Shown here in pieces: positions 45,053-54,363 of a DNA stretch of 64,000 nt. The stretch's first letter is position 1. Every line of letters begins with the position of its first letter. The translations under genes were made by a program, and so were the position numbers. The notes below the pieces were generated by a model, which did not search any database, was not told the DNA's origin, and was given only the letters and a program-made list of their open reading frames with translations. Source of the stretch: Chitinophaga sp. 180180018-3 (lineage in GTDB: Bacteria > Bacteroidota > Bacteroidia > Chitinophagales > Chitinophagaceae); assembly GCF_037893185.1 (NCBI RefSeq), contig NZ_CP140772.1:6324001-6388000 (forward strand). Reading direction: 5' to 3'.

Positions 45053-46052
45053 TCAATGGGTATTTTTTCAGGGTTACTGAATCAAGATGATAAAATATAA
45101 CAGCCGGATCTGTTGTCTGCAGCTGTGCTGCCACCATTTGCGCGGCGGCCTCCAGTACTGAAGGGTCAATGGTTTCCCGCCGTACCGTACTTCCTTTTCG
45201 TAGAAGAAAACCATTCAGCAAAGTATCTTTCCTCACCACATACTGGCTGACAGTCGTTTTGCTGAAGAGCAATGTATCCTTTAGTTCCTCCTCTCCTACA
45301 TACCTCAGAATACCTGCATAGGTATTATCAGGTAGAAACAACACACTCCATCCGAAAAGCGGCAAAGCGATGTCCAAAGGTAAAGGATATCCGGCAACCC
45401 GCTGCTCTTCTATATATGATCTCAGGGTTACCAGATCGAGGATGGAATTATGATCTCCTGACTTACGAAGGTCCCCCATATTGTAACACATGAGCAGCCC
45501 CCTGTTGGCCGGGGGGATTCCTGCACGGGAGGCATACTTCATCTGGTACATGCGTATAGTAACGGATATCCTTCGGTTCCGGAAAAAGGAAGTATTCCTG
45601 ATCTGTTTGAGAAAAGAGAAATAGGCTTCGCGCGTTGTTTGCGTCCAGTCGCAATCGAGCTGTATTTCATGAATGCGGTCGCCTGGAATGCTGTCGCATA
45701 GCTGCGCCGTCAGTTTCGCCACCCTGGAAGCCAGCGTGGTATCTGCATGCGCCCAAACCTCGTTCATGAGAAATATAACCGGTACAATTTCCACTCCCGC
45801 TGGCCATGGAGCTGCCTGCCGGAGCACAGCTACCGGCACGGGAGCTTTTGTTACCTCATCCGGGCTCACATCAAACAATTTAATATAAAGCCGCCCGGCA
45901 GATAAGCCCCGTAAATAGCGCAGTTCTTCACTGTTCCCGGTCCATGTTTGTTTCCAGTAATAAAACGCAGGCGTCACTTTCCGCGGTACATGCGGCCGGC
46001 ACGATACTCCGGCTATCAGCAGGCATATAAATAAGCATAAGCGGGGCATCAT
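45018..46052 (-). CDS. Lipoprotein with probable TIM-barrel fold
   Basis: The 344-residue product has a type II-like signal (CLLIAGVSC, Cys18). The mature part resembles a glycosidase-type TIM barrel: LYIKLFDVSPDE, IQLDCDWTQTTREAYFSFLK, and LPLDIALPLFGWSVLF. The Asp-rich strand IQLDCDW could supply catalytic or binding residues, but no glycosidase family can be named. It overlaps the TPR-like partner gene by 35 bp and follows the SpoU gene by 6 nt, so all three may be one operon. Confidence 0.6.
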   Translation of the reverse strand: MMPRLCLFICLLIAGVSCRPHVPRKVTPAFYYWKQTWTGNSEELRYLRGLSAGRLYIKLFDVSPDEVTKAPVPVAVLRQAAPWPAGVEIVPVIFLMNEVWAHADTTLASRVAKLTAQLCDSIPGDRIHEIQLDCDWTQTTREAYFSFLKQIRNTSFFRNRRISVTIRMYQMKYASRAGIPPANRGLLMCYNMGDLRKSGDHNSILDLVTLRSYIEEQRVAGYPLPLDIALPLFGWSVLFLPDNTYAGILRYVGEEELKDTLLFSKTTVSQYVVRKDTLLNGFLLRKGSTVRRETIDPSVLEAAAQMVAAQLQTTDPAVIFYHLDSVTLKKYPLNELQKVCRFFN

Positions 46053-46058
46053 AACTTT

Positions 46059-46796
46059 CTAAATAAGCAGGCGGCCACAGATAATACCGGCGGCCACGGC
46101 AGCATTCAGCGACTCGGCGCCACCAAGACGGGGAATGGTGATCCGATGAGTAGCCATCGCAATAACATCTTCCGATAATCCCCTCCCCTCATTACCAATC
46201 AGGATAATCCCCTCTTTTATTACCGGGAATCCGGCGATATTTTTCCCATGCAGCGTAGCGGCATAGGAAGGCACCGGCGATTGCCGCAACAATTCCTTTA
46301 TATCGTATTCGGCTATACGTACCCTCACTATACTGCCCATGGTGGCTTGTATGGTTTTAGGATTATATACATCCACACAATCCGGGGAACAAATGATCTG
46401 CCCGATCCCAAACCAGTCGGCTATACGAATAAGTGTTCCCATATTTCCGGGATCCTGTATGGCTTCCAGTGCAAATACCACGGTACCGGGGGCCGGCAAC
46501 GGATCTATAGCGGGAGGCATATCCAGTAATGCCATCGCCCTGTTGGGGGTAGTAAGGGAAGATAACTGTTTTAAAACAGACGCGTCTACTGTTATTACTG
46601 CACCAGACAATTTGCCGAGTAAATGGTTATGTTGTTCCAACCAATCGGCAGTAGCATAAAGCCCTTTTATTGGCATGCCCGCCTGTAGCAGCTCCTGTAC
46701 GATCTTATCTCCTTCTGCCACATACTGGCTGGATTTTTGCCTGTTTTTTTTGTGCTGTAATGATTGAATATATTTAATTTGCGCCTTTGACAACAT
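46059..46796 (-). CDS. SpoU/TrmH-family RNA 2'-O-methyltransferase
   Basis: The 245-residue product shows the SPOUT motifs: motif 1 DPGNMGTLIRIADWFG (about 114-129), motif 2 ILIGNEGRGLS, motif 3 RIPRLGGAESLNAAVAAGII, which form the trefoil-knot SAM site. An N-terminal substrate-binding domain precedes it. It methylates a ribose in rRNA or tRNA; the target (RlmB-like versus tRNA) is uncertain. Confidence 0.9.
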   Translation of the reverse strand: MLSKAQIKYIQSLQHKKNRQKSSQYVAEGDKIVQELLQAGMPIKGLYATADWLEQHNHLLGKLSGAVITVDASVLKQLSSLTTPNRAMALLDMPPAIDPLPAPGTVVFALEAIQDPGNMGTLIRIADWFGIGQIICSPDCVDVYNPKTIQATMGSIVRVRIAEYDIKELLRQSPVPSYAATLHGKNIAGFPVIKEGIILIGNEGRGLSEDVIAMATHRITIPRLGGAESLNAAVAAGIICGRLLI

Positions 46797-46928
46797 AGGA
46801 CCAAACCTACACGATTTCTTTTAATCAGCCAAGAAACGGCATGGTATCCTGTACGTCAGTTCTGGCTTCTAACATTATTAACAACGTTTTCGCCCGTGAT
46901 GCAGCTGCCTTCGAAATGCGGATTCTTA

Positions 46929-49331
46929 ATGCTGAAATATGTACTGCTGGCAGCAGTAATATCAGTATTGGCAGCATGTTCCAACACTAAATATCTTCAG
47001 AAAGATCAAACCCTGTACACCAGCGCCAAAGTGAATGTCAACGGTAATGATATTCTCAATTCTGAAAAACAGGATCTCCGCGGTTCCCTGTCTTCCAAAT
47101 CCCTGATGACCCAGCAGCCCAATAAAAAACTCCTGGGTACCCGTATCAAAGTATTTCTTTATAACCAGAAATACAGGGAGAAAAAATCAAACTGGTTCTG
47201 GAATATGATGCTGGCTCAGCGGAACCTGGAAGAACCAGTGGCGTATGATTCAACCAAAGCAAAGGAGTCGGTCGACAGAATGACCAGTTACCTGCATAAC
47301 CAGGGCTTCTTCCATGCTACGGTGGGATATGCTTCCAAAACCAAACACCGGAAAACAAACGTTACCTATGATGTGAATACCGGCCGGAATTTCGTGATCG
47401 ACAAAATCACTTACAACATACCGGATAGTGCACTGCTGAAAATCGTAAAAGATAACTCCAATCTATCCCTGATTCAGAAAGGAACTGTTTTCAAATCCGC
47501 CACACTGGGCAGCGAAAGAGAACGGCTCACCCGGCTGATCCGGGATGCAGGGTACTATAAATTCAACCGCGAGGCCATCGAATACACACTGGATACGCTT
47601 AACAAGGCACTGTTCAGGAACAGCCTTAATCCCTTTGAAGGTTTTGTGAATATCTTCAATGAAAATAAGGGCCGCGACAAACTCACTATGGACGTGGAAA
47701 TCCGGGTTAAAAATCCGGAAGATAGTACCACCCGCTGGGAAATGTACCATATCGGGAAGATATTTGCTTATCCTGATTTTCAGCTGAATGGCAATCCCGA
47801 CGATACTTCCCTGAAACAGGATGCGCGGAAATATATCACGATCCGCTATCACCAGGAAACGCTAAAACCAAAGATCCTGTCGCGTTCTATCCTGCTCAGG
47901 CCGGGAGAAACCTACTCGCTGCAGCAATATAACGGCACCGTCAATAAACTATACGACATCGGAGTATGGCAATTCGTAACCCTGCAGTATAAAGAACCAA
48001 AAGATTCTGCCCGGACACTGGACGCCTATCTGTTTCTTACTCCCCGGCGTAAACAGGAGCTGGGCGTGAGTTTTGAGGTAAGTAACAGTTCGGATTATAC
48101 ACTTGGTTCAGGTGTTACACTGAATTACCGGCATGCGAACCTCGGCAATTCGGCCACCCAGTTTGGTTTTACACTCAATACCGGCATAGAGCTGATACGC
48201 CCTTCGTCGGGCTGGGAGCTCCAGGCCAAACAATTTGGCGGCGAGGCCAGTCTTACCTGGCCCCGGTTTGCCCTGCCTTTTCATATCAGGCAGTCGAACC
48301 GCACAAATGCTAAAACACGCCTCACGCTGGGCGCCAACTACCTGTCGCGTATCGACAAATTCGATATCAAGAGCATCAATGCCACCTACGGATACGACTG
48401 GAACGAAACAGCCTATAAACGCTGGATTGTCCGGCCTTTCACACTGAACTACGTGGGAGTAGCCCTGAATCCGTCTTTCCGCGATACCGTGGTAAACCTC
48501 AATCCTTATCTGAAACGCAGTTTCGAGCCAGCTCTCATCGGCGGAGAAAGCGTTTCCTATATCTACAGCAACCAGGATCTGCTGCATCCACGCCACTACA
48601 CTTATTTCCGGGTGAATGTGGAAGAATCCGGCCTGTGGCTGAATGGCATCAACAGCCTGATGAACGGCATCAGCGGTAAGAAAACCAACCTGGAGAAACT
48701 AACCAATGTAAGTATTTCGAATTTTGTTAAGATAGAAGCAGACTACAGGCATTTCTGGAAATTGGGCATACACAGCGTTTTAGCCACCAGGGCGTATGCT
48801 GGTCTGGGTATACCATACAGCAGTTCTACAGTACTGCCTTATGTACGACAATTCACTTCCGGCGGACCAAACAGCATCCGCGCATGGCGACTCAGGACCC
48901 TCGGACCCGGCGCCTATAAAGATTCTTCCGCTACAGCACAGGCTTTCCCCGATCAAACGGGCGACTTGAAGCTGGAAGGAAATATCGAATACAGGTTCGA
49001 CCTCCTGCGGATGTTCGGAGGTACCGTTAACCTCAAAGGCGCTACCTTCCTGGATATGGGGAATATCTGGATGGTGCGGAAAGATTCTACCAGACCTGGT
49101 TCTGAATTCCAGTTCAGCCAGCTGTACCACGACATTGCAATTGGAACCGGCGCAGGGCTGCGATTGGATTTCTCCTTCTTCCTCGTACGCCTCGACTGGG
49201 GTATTCCGTTAAAAGTGCCTTATTTCACCGGCAACAAAAACGGCTGGTACCTGAGCCAGTGGGATCTTTCGGATGCCCGCTGGCGCAGAAATAATATTAT
49301 CTGGAATATCGCTATTGGTTATCCGTTTTAG
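46929..49331 (+). CDS. BamA/TamA-like outer-membrane lipoprotein (TamL type)
   Basis: The 800-residue product is a lipoprotein: MLKYVLLAAVISVLAACSN, with lipobox LAAC. POTRA-like repeats span about 25-380 and a 16-strand barrel of the D15/surface antigen family follows (PYVRQFTSGGPNSIRAWRLR is the lid-lock VRGF/Y-like region). Bacteroidota encode such lipidated BamA paralogues as TamL. It folds or transports outer-membrane proteins or lipids. A start at 46896 would put 11 odd residues before the signal. Its 3' end overlaps truB by 20 bp. Confidence 0.87.
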   Translation: MLKYVLLAAVISVLAACSNTKYLQKDQTLYTSAKVNVNGNDILNSEKQDLRGSLSSKSLMTQQPNKKLLGTRIKVFLYNQKYREKKSNWFWNMMLAQRNLEEPVAYDSTKAKESVDRMTSYLHNQGFFHATVGYASKTKHRKTNVTYDVNTGRNFVIDKITYNIPDSALLKIVKDNSNLSLIQKGTVFKSATLGSERERLTRLIRDAGYYKFNREAIEYTLDTLNKALFRNSLNPFEGFVNIFNENKGRDKLTMDVEIRVKNPEDSTTRWEMYHIGKIFAYPDFQLNGNPDDTSLKQDARKYITIRYHQETLKPKILSRSILLRPGETYSLQQYNGTVNKLYDIGVWQFVTLQYKEPKDSARTLDAYLFLTPRRKQELGVSFEVSNSSDYTLGSGVTLNYRHANLGNSATQFGFTLNTGIELIRPSSGWELQAKQFGGEASLTWPRFALPFHIRQSNRTNAKTRLTLGANYLSRIDKFDIKSINATYGYDWNETAYKRWIVRPFTLNYVGVALNPSFRDTVVNLNPYLKRSFEPALIGGESVSYIYSNQDLLHPRHYTYFRVNVEESGLWLNGINSLMNGISGKKTNLEKLTNVSISNFVKIEADYRHFWKLGIHSVLATRAYAGLGIPYSSSTVLPYVRQFTSGGPNSIRAWRLRTLGPGAYKDSSATAQAFPDQTGDLKLEGNIEYRFDLLRMFGGTVNLKGATFLDMGNIWMVRKDSTRPGSEFQFSQLYHDIAIGTGAGLRLDFSFFLVRLDWGIPLKVPYFTGNKNGWYLSQWDLSDARWRRNNIIWNIAIGYPF

Positions 49332-50007
49332 GAACCGGGTAAGTAGCAATGAAATCCTCCATTTCAGTAGCGTCTTCCAGCCTGAACGCTCCGATCCTGG
49401 TTCTGCAAAGACTGCTCAGATAAGCACCACAGCCCAGCTCTGCGCCATAATCATTGGCCAGCGACCGAATATAAGTACCCGTGCTGCATACAACCCGGAA
49501 ATGAACTTCCGGCAATGCAATCTTCGTGATCTCGAATTCAGCAATTGTCAGCTTCCGCGGCTCCACTTTTACATCCACTCCTTTCCTCGCCAACAGATAA
49601 ATAGGTTTGCCATTCTGCTTGATAGCAGAGTGTATAGGAGGCAATTGCATAATTTCCCCGATGAAAGGCCTGGTAGCAGCCAGTATGGCCGCTTCATCCA
49701 GATGACTGATATCCTTGAAATTCTCCGGCTCCGACTCTTTATCAAAAGTTGGAGTAGTAGCGCCCAGCGTAAATGTACCCGTATACTCCTTCTCCTGGGC
49801 CTGGTATTCATTTATTTTCTTAGTCATCTTACCGGTACAGCAGATCAATAACCCCGTGGCCAGAGGATCCAGTGTGCCGGCATGACCGATTTTAGCTTTG
49901 GTAAGATTTCTTATTTTCCGTACAACATCAAAGGAAGTCCAGGTCAGCGGCTTGTTGATGAGAATGACCGCTCCTTCCTGGAAATTATTTTTTTCGTTCG
50001 TTTGCAT
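49312..50007 (-). CDS. truB: tRNA pseudouridine-55 synthase
   Basis: The 231-residue product starting MQTNEKNNFQEGAVILINKP carries the TruB signature KIGHAGTLDPLATGLL with the catalytic Asp, and RVVCSTGTYIRSLANDYG. It isomerises U55 in the T loop of tRNAs. Residues upstream of 50007 in frame do not resemble TruB. Its 3' end overlaps the TamL gene by 20 bp (convergent). The promoter lies very close to the ATG. Confidence 0.93.
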   Translation of the reverse strand: MQTNEKNNFQEGAVILINKPLTWTSFDVVRKIRNLTKAKIGHAGTLDPLATGLLICCTGKMTKKINEYQAQEKEYTGTFTLGATTPTFDKESEPENFKDISHLDEAAILAATRPFIGEIMQLPPIHSAIKQNGKPIYLLARKGVDVKVEPRKLTIAEFEITKIALPEVHFRVVCSTGTYIRSLANDYGAELGCGAYLSSLCRTRIGAFRLEDATEMEDFIATYPVPKTDNQ

Positions 50008-50011
50008 AACA

Positions 50012-50036
50012 CAAAGATACTTTGCATTATGCAAAG
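50012..50036 (-). promoter_or_regulatory. truB promoter element and adjacent palindrome
   Basis: TATCTTTG (50019-50012, minus strand) is 4 nt from the truB ATG. It borders a perfect 17-bp palindrome CTTTGCAT-T-ATGCAAAG (50020-50036), a possible protein-binding site between truB and the divergent methyltransferase. Confidence 0.5.
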
Positions 50037-50123
50037 CCCGAAAACTCTCTGCCGTAGAATGAAATGCGCGAAGCCGCTTATTTCTTCCACTGATTTTACT
50101 AAATTCACGCAATTTTCAATTAC

Positions 50124-50921
50124 ATGGCATTAGAACATCATTTAGACGCAAGACTACGGTACCAGCAGCAGGTAGACAATTCGCGCGACTATGTCATGCC
50201 CTTTATCCAACAGGAGTTCCCGCAACTGCAGGGCCTCAGGATCATGGAAGTAGGGTGTGGCGAAGGCGGCGTACTGACGCCTTTCCTGGAGCAGGGCTGT
50301 AACTGTGTGGGAGTGGACCTGGCCCCCGATCGCATAGAACTGGCAAAAAGCTTTCTGCAGCAATATCTCGACAACGGGCAACTAAAGCTCATTGCACAAA
50401 ATATTTATGATGTTGATTTCCTGGGAGAATTCAGGAACTCATTTGATGTCATTATTCTGAAAGATGCCATCGAGCACATTCCTGACCAGGAAAAGATCAT
50501 CGGCCATCTGAAACAGCTGCTCACACCGCGCGGACAGGTATATTTCGGTTTTCCACCCTGGTATATGCCTCATGGCGGACACCAGCAGATCTGCAGAAAC
50601 AAGTTTCTGAGTATGGTGCCCTATGTACATCTGCTGCCTCGCCCGTTGTATAAAGGAGTACTGCGTCTTTTTGGTGAAAAAGATGATGTAGTGATAGACC
50701 TGATGGATGTAAAATCCACAGGCATTTCCATTGAACGCTTTGAGCGCATTGTAAAGCAACAGCAGTACATTGTCACTCAGCGCAGATTTTACCTGATTAA
50801 TCCTATCTACAAATATAAATTCGGGGTAAGTGCACGCGTACAGTGGAAACCCATAGCAGCCATCCCCTTCTTCAGGAATTTCGTGACTACCTGTGTCTAC
50901 TATATGATAAAGAGTCGCTAG
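50124..50921 (+). CDS. Class I SAM-dependent methyltransferase
   Basis: The 265-residue product has motif I IMEVGCGEGGVLTPFLEQG (about 40-58), acidic motif II CVGVDLAPDRIEL, and motif III FDVIILKDAIEHIPD (about 108-122), the UbiE/Type-11 fold. A C-terminal extension carries a hydrophobic tail. The substrate cannot be inferred; relatives often act on lipids, quinones or small molecules. It is divergent from truB and ends near the hairpin shared with aroE. Confidence 0.85.
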   Translation: MALEHHLDARLRYQQQVDNSRDYVMPFIQQEFPQLQGLRIMEVGCGEGGVLTPFLEQGCNCVGVDLAPDRIELAKSFLQQYLDNGQLKLIAQNIYDVDFLGEFRNSFDVIILKDAIEHIPDQEKIIGHLKQLLTPRGQVYFGFPPWYMPHGGHQQICRNKFLSMVPYVHLLPRPLYKGVLRLFGEKDDVVIDLMDVKSTGISIERFERIVKQQQYIVTQRRFYLINPIYKYKFGVSARVQWKPIAAIPFFRNFVTTCVYYMIKSR

Positions 50922-50924
50922 CAT

Positions 50925-50977
50925 TTTAGCAAAATGCAGCGATGATTATCAGATAATCATCGCTGCATTTTGCTAAA
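50925..50977. terminator. 26-bp perfect inverted repeat, methyltransferase / aroE
   Basis: Arms 50925-50950 and 50952-50977 are exact complements over 26 bp around a single central base. It lies between convergent genes and covers the aroE stop codon. It shares AAAATGCAGCG with the 60-bp hairpin at 39983. Confidence 0.85.
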
Positions 50978-51707
50978 GACTATTCCAGATTTCCCATGAA
51001 GCTTCTGCCTGCAGGATCAGCATTTCATGACCATTTTTTATGGCGGCGCCCTGAGCGGCACCCTTTTGCAGGAAGGCTGTTTCTGCCGGATTGTATACAA
51101 GATCGTATAGCAAATGTTGGGAAGACAGGTACTGGTAAGGTATTTCCGGGAAAGTATCTACTTTGGGATACATTCCCAACGGAGTAGTATTTACAATGAG
51201 GGTATGCGTGTCTAATATTTCTTTGGTAAGCGATTCATATGATACGGCTCCATTAACAGCCTGCCGGCTAACCGCAGTATAAGTAATACCCAGTTGTTCC
51301 AGCGCATACATAATCGCTTTGGCGGCGCCACCAGTGCCTAATACCAATGCCTGCTGATGATGAGGCCTGAGCAGAGGCTGCAATGATTTAGAGAATCCTA
51401 TCACGTCCGTATTATAGCCTTTCTTTTTTCCATCCCTGAAATGTATACAGTTCACCGCTCTTATCCTGGCGGCAGCATCACTAAGTTCGTCGAGGAAAGG
51501 AATCACTGCTTCCTTATAGGGAATAGTCACGTTCAGGCCCTGCAGCTGCGGATGTTGCTCCAGTAAAGCCGGGAACTCATTAATCCCGGGTATCGGAAAA
51601 TTATCATATGAGCACCCCGTGATATGCTCCTTCTCAAATTTTTCACCGAAGAATCCTTTGGAAAAGGAATGGCTGAGCGGATAACCTATTAGACCGTATT
51701 GTTTCAT
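50973..51707 (-). CDS. aroE: Shikimate dehydrogenase
   Basis: The 244-residue product has the substrate-binding half (GYPLSHSFSKGFFGEKFEKE, LNVTIPYKEAV with catalytic Lys) and the NADP half (LVLGTGGAAKAIMYALEQLG, VNTTPLGMYP). It reduces 3-dehydroshikimate in aromatic amino-acid biosynthesis. Slightly shorter than E. coli AroE (272). Flanked by long hairpins on both sides. Confidence 0.94.
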   Translation of the reverse strand: MKQYGLIGYPLSHSFSKGFFGEKFEKEHITGCSYDNFPIPGINEFPALLEQHPQLQGLNVTIPYKEAVIPFLDELSDAAARIRAVNCIHFRDGKKKGYNTDVIGFSKSLQPLLRPHHQQALVLGTGGAAKAIMYALEQLGITYTAVSRQAVNGAVSYESLTKEILDTHTLIVNTTPLGMYPKVDTFPEIPYQYLSSQHLLYDLVYNPAETAFLQKGAAQGAAIKNGHEMLILQAEASWEIWNSL

Positions 51708-51734
51708 TCATGTAGTGTTTTGGAATTACGAATG

Positions 51735-51828
51735 AAGAATTACGAATGAAAGCGAAGACTGAAGCGAATATCAAGTTTAACACTCTTCATAAACTTCGCT
51801 TCAGTCTTCGCTTTCATTCGTAATTCTT
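51735..51828. terminator. 34-bp perfect inverted repeat between ComA-like gene and aroE
   Basis: Arms 51735-51768 and 51795-51828 are exact complements over 34 bp, extended outward by a G-T wobble and four more pairs; the loop is 26 nt. Flanking genes are both on the minus strand. The arm contains the words GAATGAA and AGCGAAGAC, also present in the hairpin at 33057. Confidence 0.8.
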
Positions 51829-51841
51829 TATTCTTCCAGGA

Positions 51842-52606
51842 TTATTCCCTGTCAAGAAACAGATTAAAAGTATCTCCTCTGAGGCCTACGCGCATAGCTT
51901 CCAGGGAAATTACCTCATTAGGGGCGAGGTTACCTAAATTAGCATTGCAGCCTACGAGTTCCAGGAAATAGAGCTGTTGGGCTTTCTGAGGTGCTTCCCA
52001 GATGATTTTTTCGGCGGGTATTTTGGTCAGGATCTCCTGTACCAGTCCTTCTCTTACTTCTCCACTGCCACGATAGATACCCACGTTTCCGCTTTCGCGT
52101 GCTTCAGCGATAACGTAAGTAGCTCCGGCAGAAAGCTCTGCACTCATCAGTTCAATCCATTTGTAAGGCGGAATAATATGCTCTGCATCTTTAGAGCCCA
52201 CTTCACTCAGCACCAATCCGATCTTGGAAAGCTTTTCTATATATCCGCATTTTTCCGCATGAGGGATAATCACAGAACCATCAGATACTTCCATATAAGT
52301 GATGCCATAATCCTTTACCACCTTCACATATTCGTCGAATTGGTTGCGGATCATAAAAGCTTCAAACAACGTTCCGCCGAAATATACAGGAATGTTTGCC
52401 GATTGATAAAGTTCAATTTTAGCGCGCAGGTTGGGGGTTACGAAAGCAGTGCCAAAACCCAGTTTCAGGATATCTACATGCGGGCCCGCTACTGATAAAA
52501 AATTTCTTGCTTCTTCCAAACTCAGCCCCTTGTCCATCACCATGGTAAGCCCATGTGTACGGGGTTTCTTTGTCCTTTCCGGGATTTGTGTAAGATTAAA
52601 ATTCAT
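51842..52606 (-). CDS. comA: Phosphosulfolactate synthase (ComA) family protein
   Basis: The 254-residue TIM-barrel protein matches ComA: TKKPRTHGLTMVMDKGLSLE, VDILKLGFGTAFVTP, IPVYFGGTLFEAFMIRNQFD, and EVGSKDAEHI. In methanogens ComA joins sulfite to phosphoenolpyruvate as the first step of coenzyme M synthesis; in Bacteroidota the family is common although coenzyme M is not. A role in making sulfonated precursors for sulfonolipids (via sulfopyruvate and cysteate) is plausible since an SPT/CapB-like gene lies about 6 kb away. The symbol is used in the family sense only. Confidence 0.82.
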   Translation of the reverse strand: MNFNLTQIPERTKKPRTHGLTMVMDKGLSLEEARNFLSVAGPHVDILKLGFGTAFVTPNLRAKIELYQSANIPVYFGGTLFEAFMIRNQFDEYVKVVKDYGITYMEVSDGSVIIPHAEKCGYIEKLSKIGLVLSEVGSKDAEHIIPPYKWIELMSAELSAGATYVIAEARESGNVGIYRGSGEVREGLVQEILTKIPAEKIIWEAPQKAQQLYFLELVGCNANLGNLAPNEVISLEAMRVGLRGDTFNLFLDRE

Positions 52607-52789
52607 TTGAAATATTTTTATCTTCTTAGTTGGTCAGTAAAACACATACTAATTCTCGCCAGGCACTTCGGGATAGCGGATATGCAATTTTAATAACCGG
52701 GAATACTATTGGCTTTTTTGTTCATGACAATTGAAAGCCGGCGCAAAAATAAGAAGTATACTTTATTTTATTAAAGTAAATAACACTGG

Positions 52790-54211
52790 TTAACGTTTGC
52801 GGCGGTACTGGGCTATCAGATCTACTACACTCACATGCTGCAGAATGGCCGGATCCAGTTCTACCAGTTTTTTGACAATTTTTGGTGCCTGTTGCAAGGC
52901 TGTTTCCAAATGCAGTAAACCTTCTTTGGTTTTTCCCATGGCTATCAAAATAGCGGCCCGGTAATACATAAATATGGGTTTTCGACCTGCTTTCTCTTCA
53001 GCAATGGACAGCTGGGTCAGCGCTTCTTCCATAAACCCGGATACATACAGCCCCTTGAGCAGCGCCTGCCAGGTGGTAGCACTTTTAGGCCGGGTACGCA
53101 CCGCGTTCATAAAATGCACCAGGGCATCCTTGTTTTTTCCGAGCTCCAGGTAACATTCACCCAGGCTCATATTATATTCTGCGTTGGTTTTATTTATTTT
53201 CAGGGCGCTCAGCAACGATTTCGCCGCATTCTCCCAATTGGCTTCCATCATGTACGCCACTGCTATCTTGTAGTACAGCTTATCGTCATTCGGGCTCAGA
53301 TGCGACGCCTTACGGTAATAGTACCGCGCCTGCGTAAACTTACGCTGCCTTTCATAACAATGCCCGATGGCTTCATAAATTACATCCTCAGGTTTGGCTA
53401 TCTCCAGGTGTTTCTGCAATACTTCAATAGCATCCGCATATTTGCGCAAACGAATGAAGGCATCTCCCATATTACGGTAAGCATAGTCGAATTTCTCATC
53501 TATTGCCACCGCATACTGATAAGCATCTATCGCCTTCTCATACAGTTTCAGCCCCTGATAGGCAGTACCCAGGTTAAACCAGGCCAGGTGGTTGAAAGGA
53601 TGCTCTTCAATGATCGCATTGTGCAAACGGATACTCTCTTCATTCCGACCGGTAAACTCAGTCCAGAAACAGATCTTATGCAAAGCTTCCTCATTGGTAG
53701 GATCATACTCCAATGCCATCTTCAAACAATCAAACACCTTTTCAAACTCTTCCCAGTCGTCATAAACATCCGCCAGCTCCAGCAACAACTCCGTCCGGTC
53801 TTCTCCGGAAAACTGCTCTATCTGCTCCTCCAGCACATCAGCCGCTTTCTGGTGCTGATTCAGCGCCAGGTAAACATCCGTCTGTAATATGTAAAGATTA
53901 ATATCAGTGCGGTCCAGTACTTCTGCTTTTTCCAGCAAATCCAGCGCCTCTTTATATTTCTTGGTTTCGATCAGTAAGTTGGCCTTCTTGAGAAGTAAGG
54001 TGGAAGAGTAAGGGAATTGTTCGATGGCTAGTTCTGCAGCCTGCAAGGCCGTCGGCATCTCATCATGCTCGTCATAGTAGTCTATGATCTGCTCAAATGA
54101 ATCTTCGTCCAAAAAAGAATGAGACTTACCAGCCCTGAGGTTTTCAAACTGCTGCAACAAGTCTCTCAGATCATCAAAATCCTCGTTTAAAAATGAAAAG
54201 TCTTTACTCAT
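52790..54211 (-). CDS. TPR-repeat protein
   Basis: The 473-residue product is almost wholly helical and contains about ten tetratricopeptide repeats (for example LAWFNLGTAYQGLKLYEKAI, YAYRNMGDAFIRLRKYADAI, VIYEAIGHCYERQRKFTQA). It has no signal peptide, so it is cytoplasmic. TPR proteins are scaffolds for protein partners. A similar protein is widespread in Bacteroidota without a known role. It stands alone. Confidence 0.85.
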   Translation of the reverse strand: MSKDFSFLNEDFDDLRDLLQQFENLRAGKSHSFLDEDSFEQIIDYYDEHDEMPTALQAAELAIEQFPYSSTLLLKKANLLIETKKYKEALDLLEKAEVLDRTDINLYILQTDVYLALNQHQKAADVLEEQIEQFSGEDRTELLLELADVYDDWEEFEKVFDCLKMALEYDPTNEEALHKICFWTEFTGRNEESIRLHNAIIEEHPFNHLAWFNLGTAYQGLKLYEKAIDAYQYAVAIDEKFDYAYRNMGDAFIRLRKYADAIEVLQKHLEIAKPEDVIYEAIGHCYERQRKFTQARYYYRKASHLSPNDDKLYYKIAVAYMMEANWENAAKSLLSALKINKTNAEYNMSLGECYLELGKNKDALVHFMNAVRTRPKSATTWQALLKGLYVSGFMEEALTQLSIAEEKAGRKPIFMYYRAAILIAMGKTKEGLLHLETALQQAPKIVKKLVELDPAILQHVSVVDLIAQYRRKR

Positions 54212-54345
54212 TACTGTAAATATAGTACTTTTATCATTGACCGGATAAATGAGGAAATCAACCTTTTAAAATATTTTTAACAATTCTTTGTGATTTAATT
54301 GTATCTTGCGTTAAGAATTTGTTATAAGATATATCAAAAAGTTTG

Positions 54346-54353
54346 TACATTTG
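54346..54353 (+). promoter_or_regulatory. -7 element of the 54364 gene
   Basis: TACATTTG matches TAnnTTTG and lies 10 nt before the ATG at 54364. A TTG lies 24 nt upstream, longer than usual. This rules out the in-frame ATG at 54343. Confidence 0.5.
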
Positions 54354-54363
54354 TGATATAATA

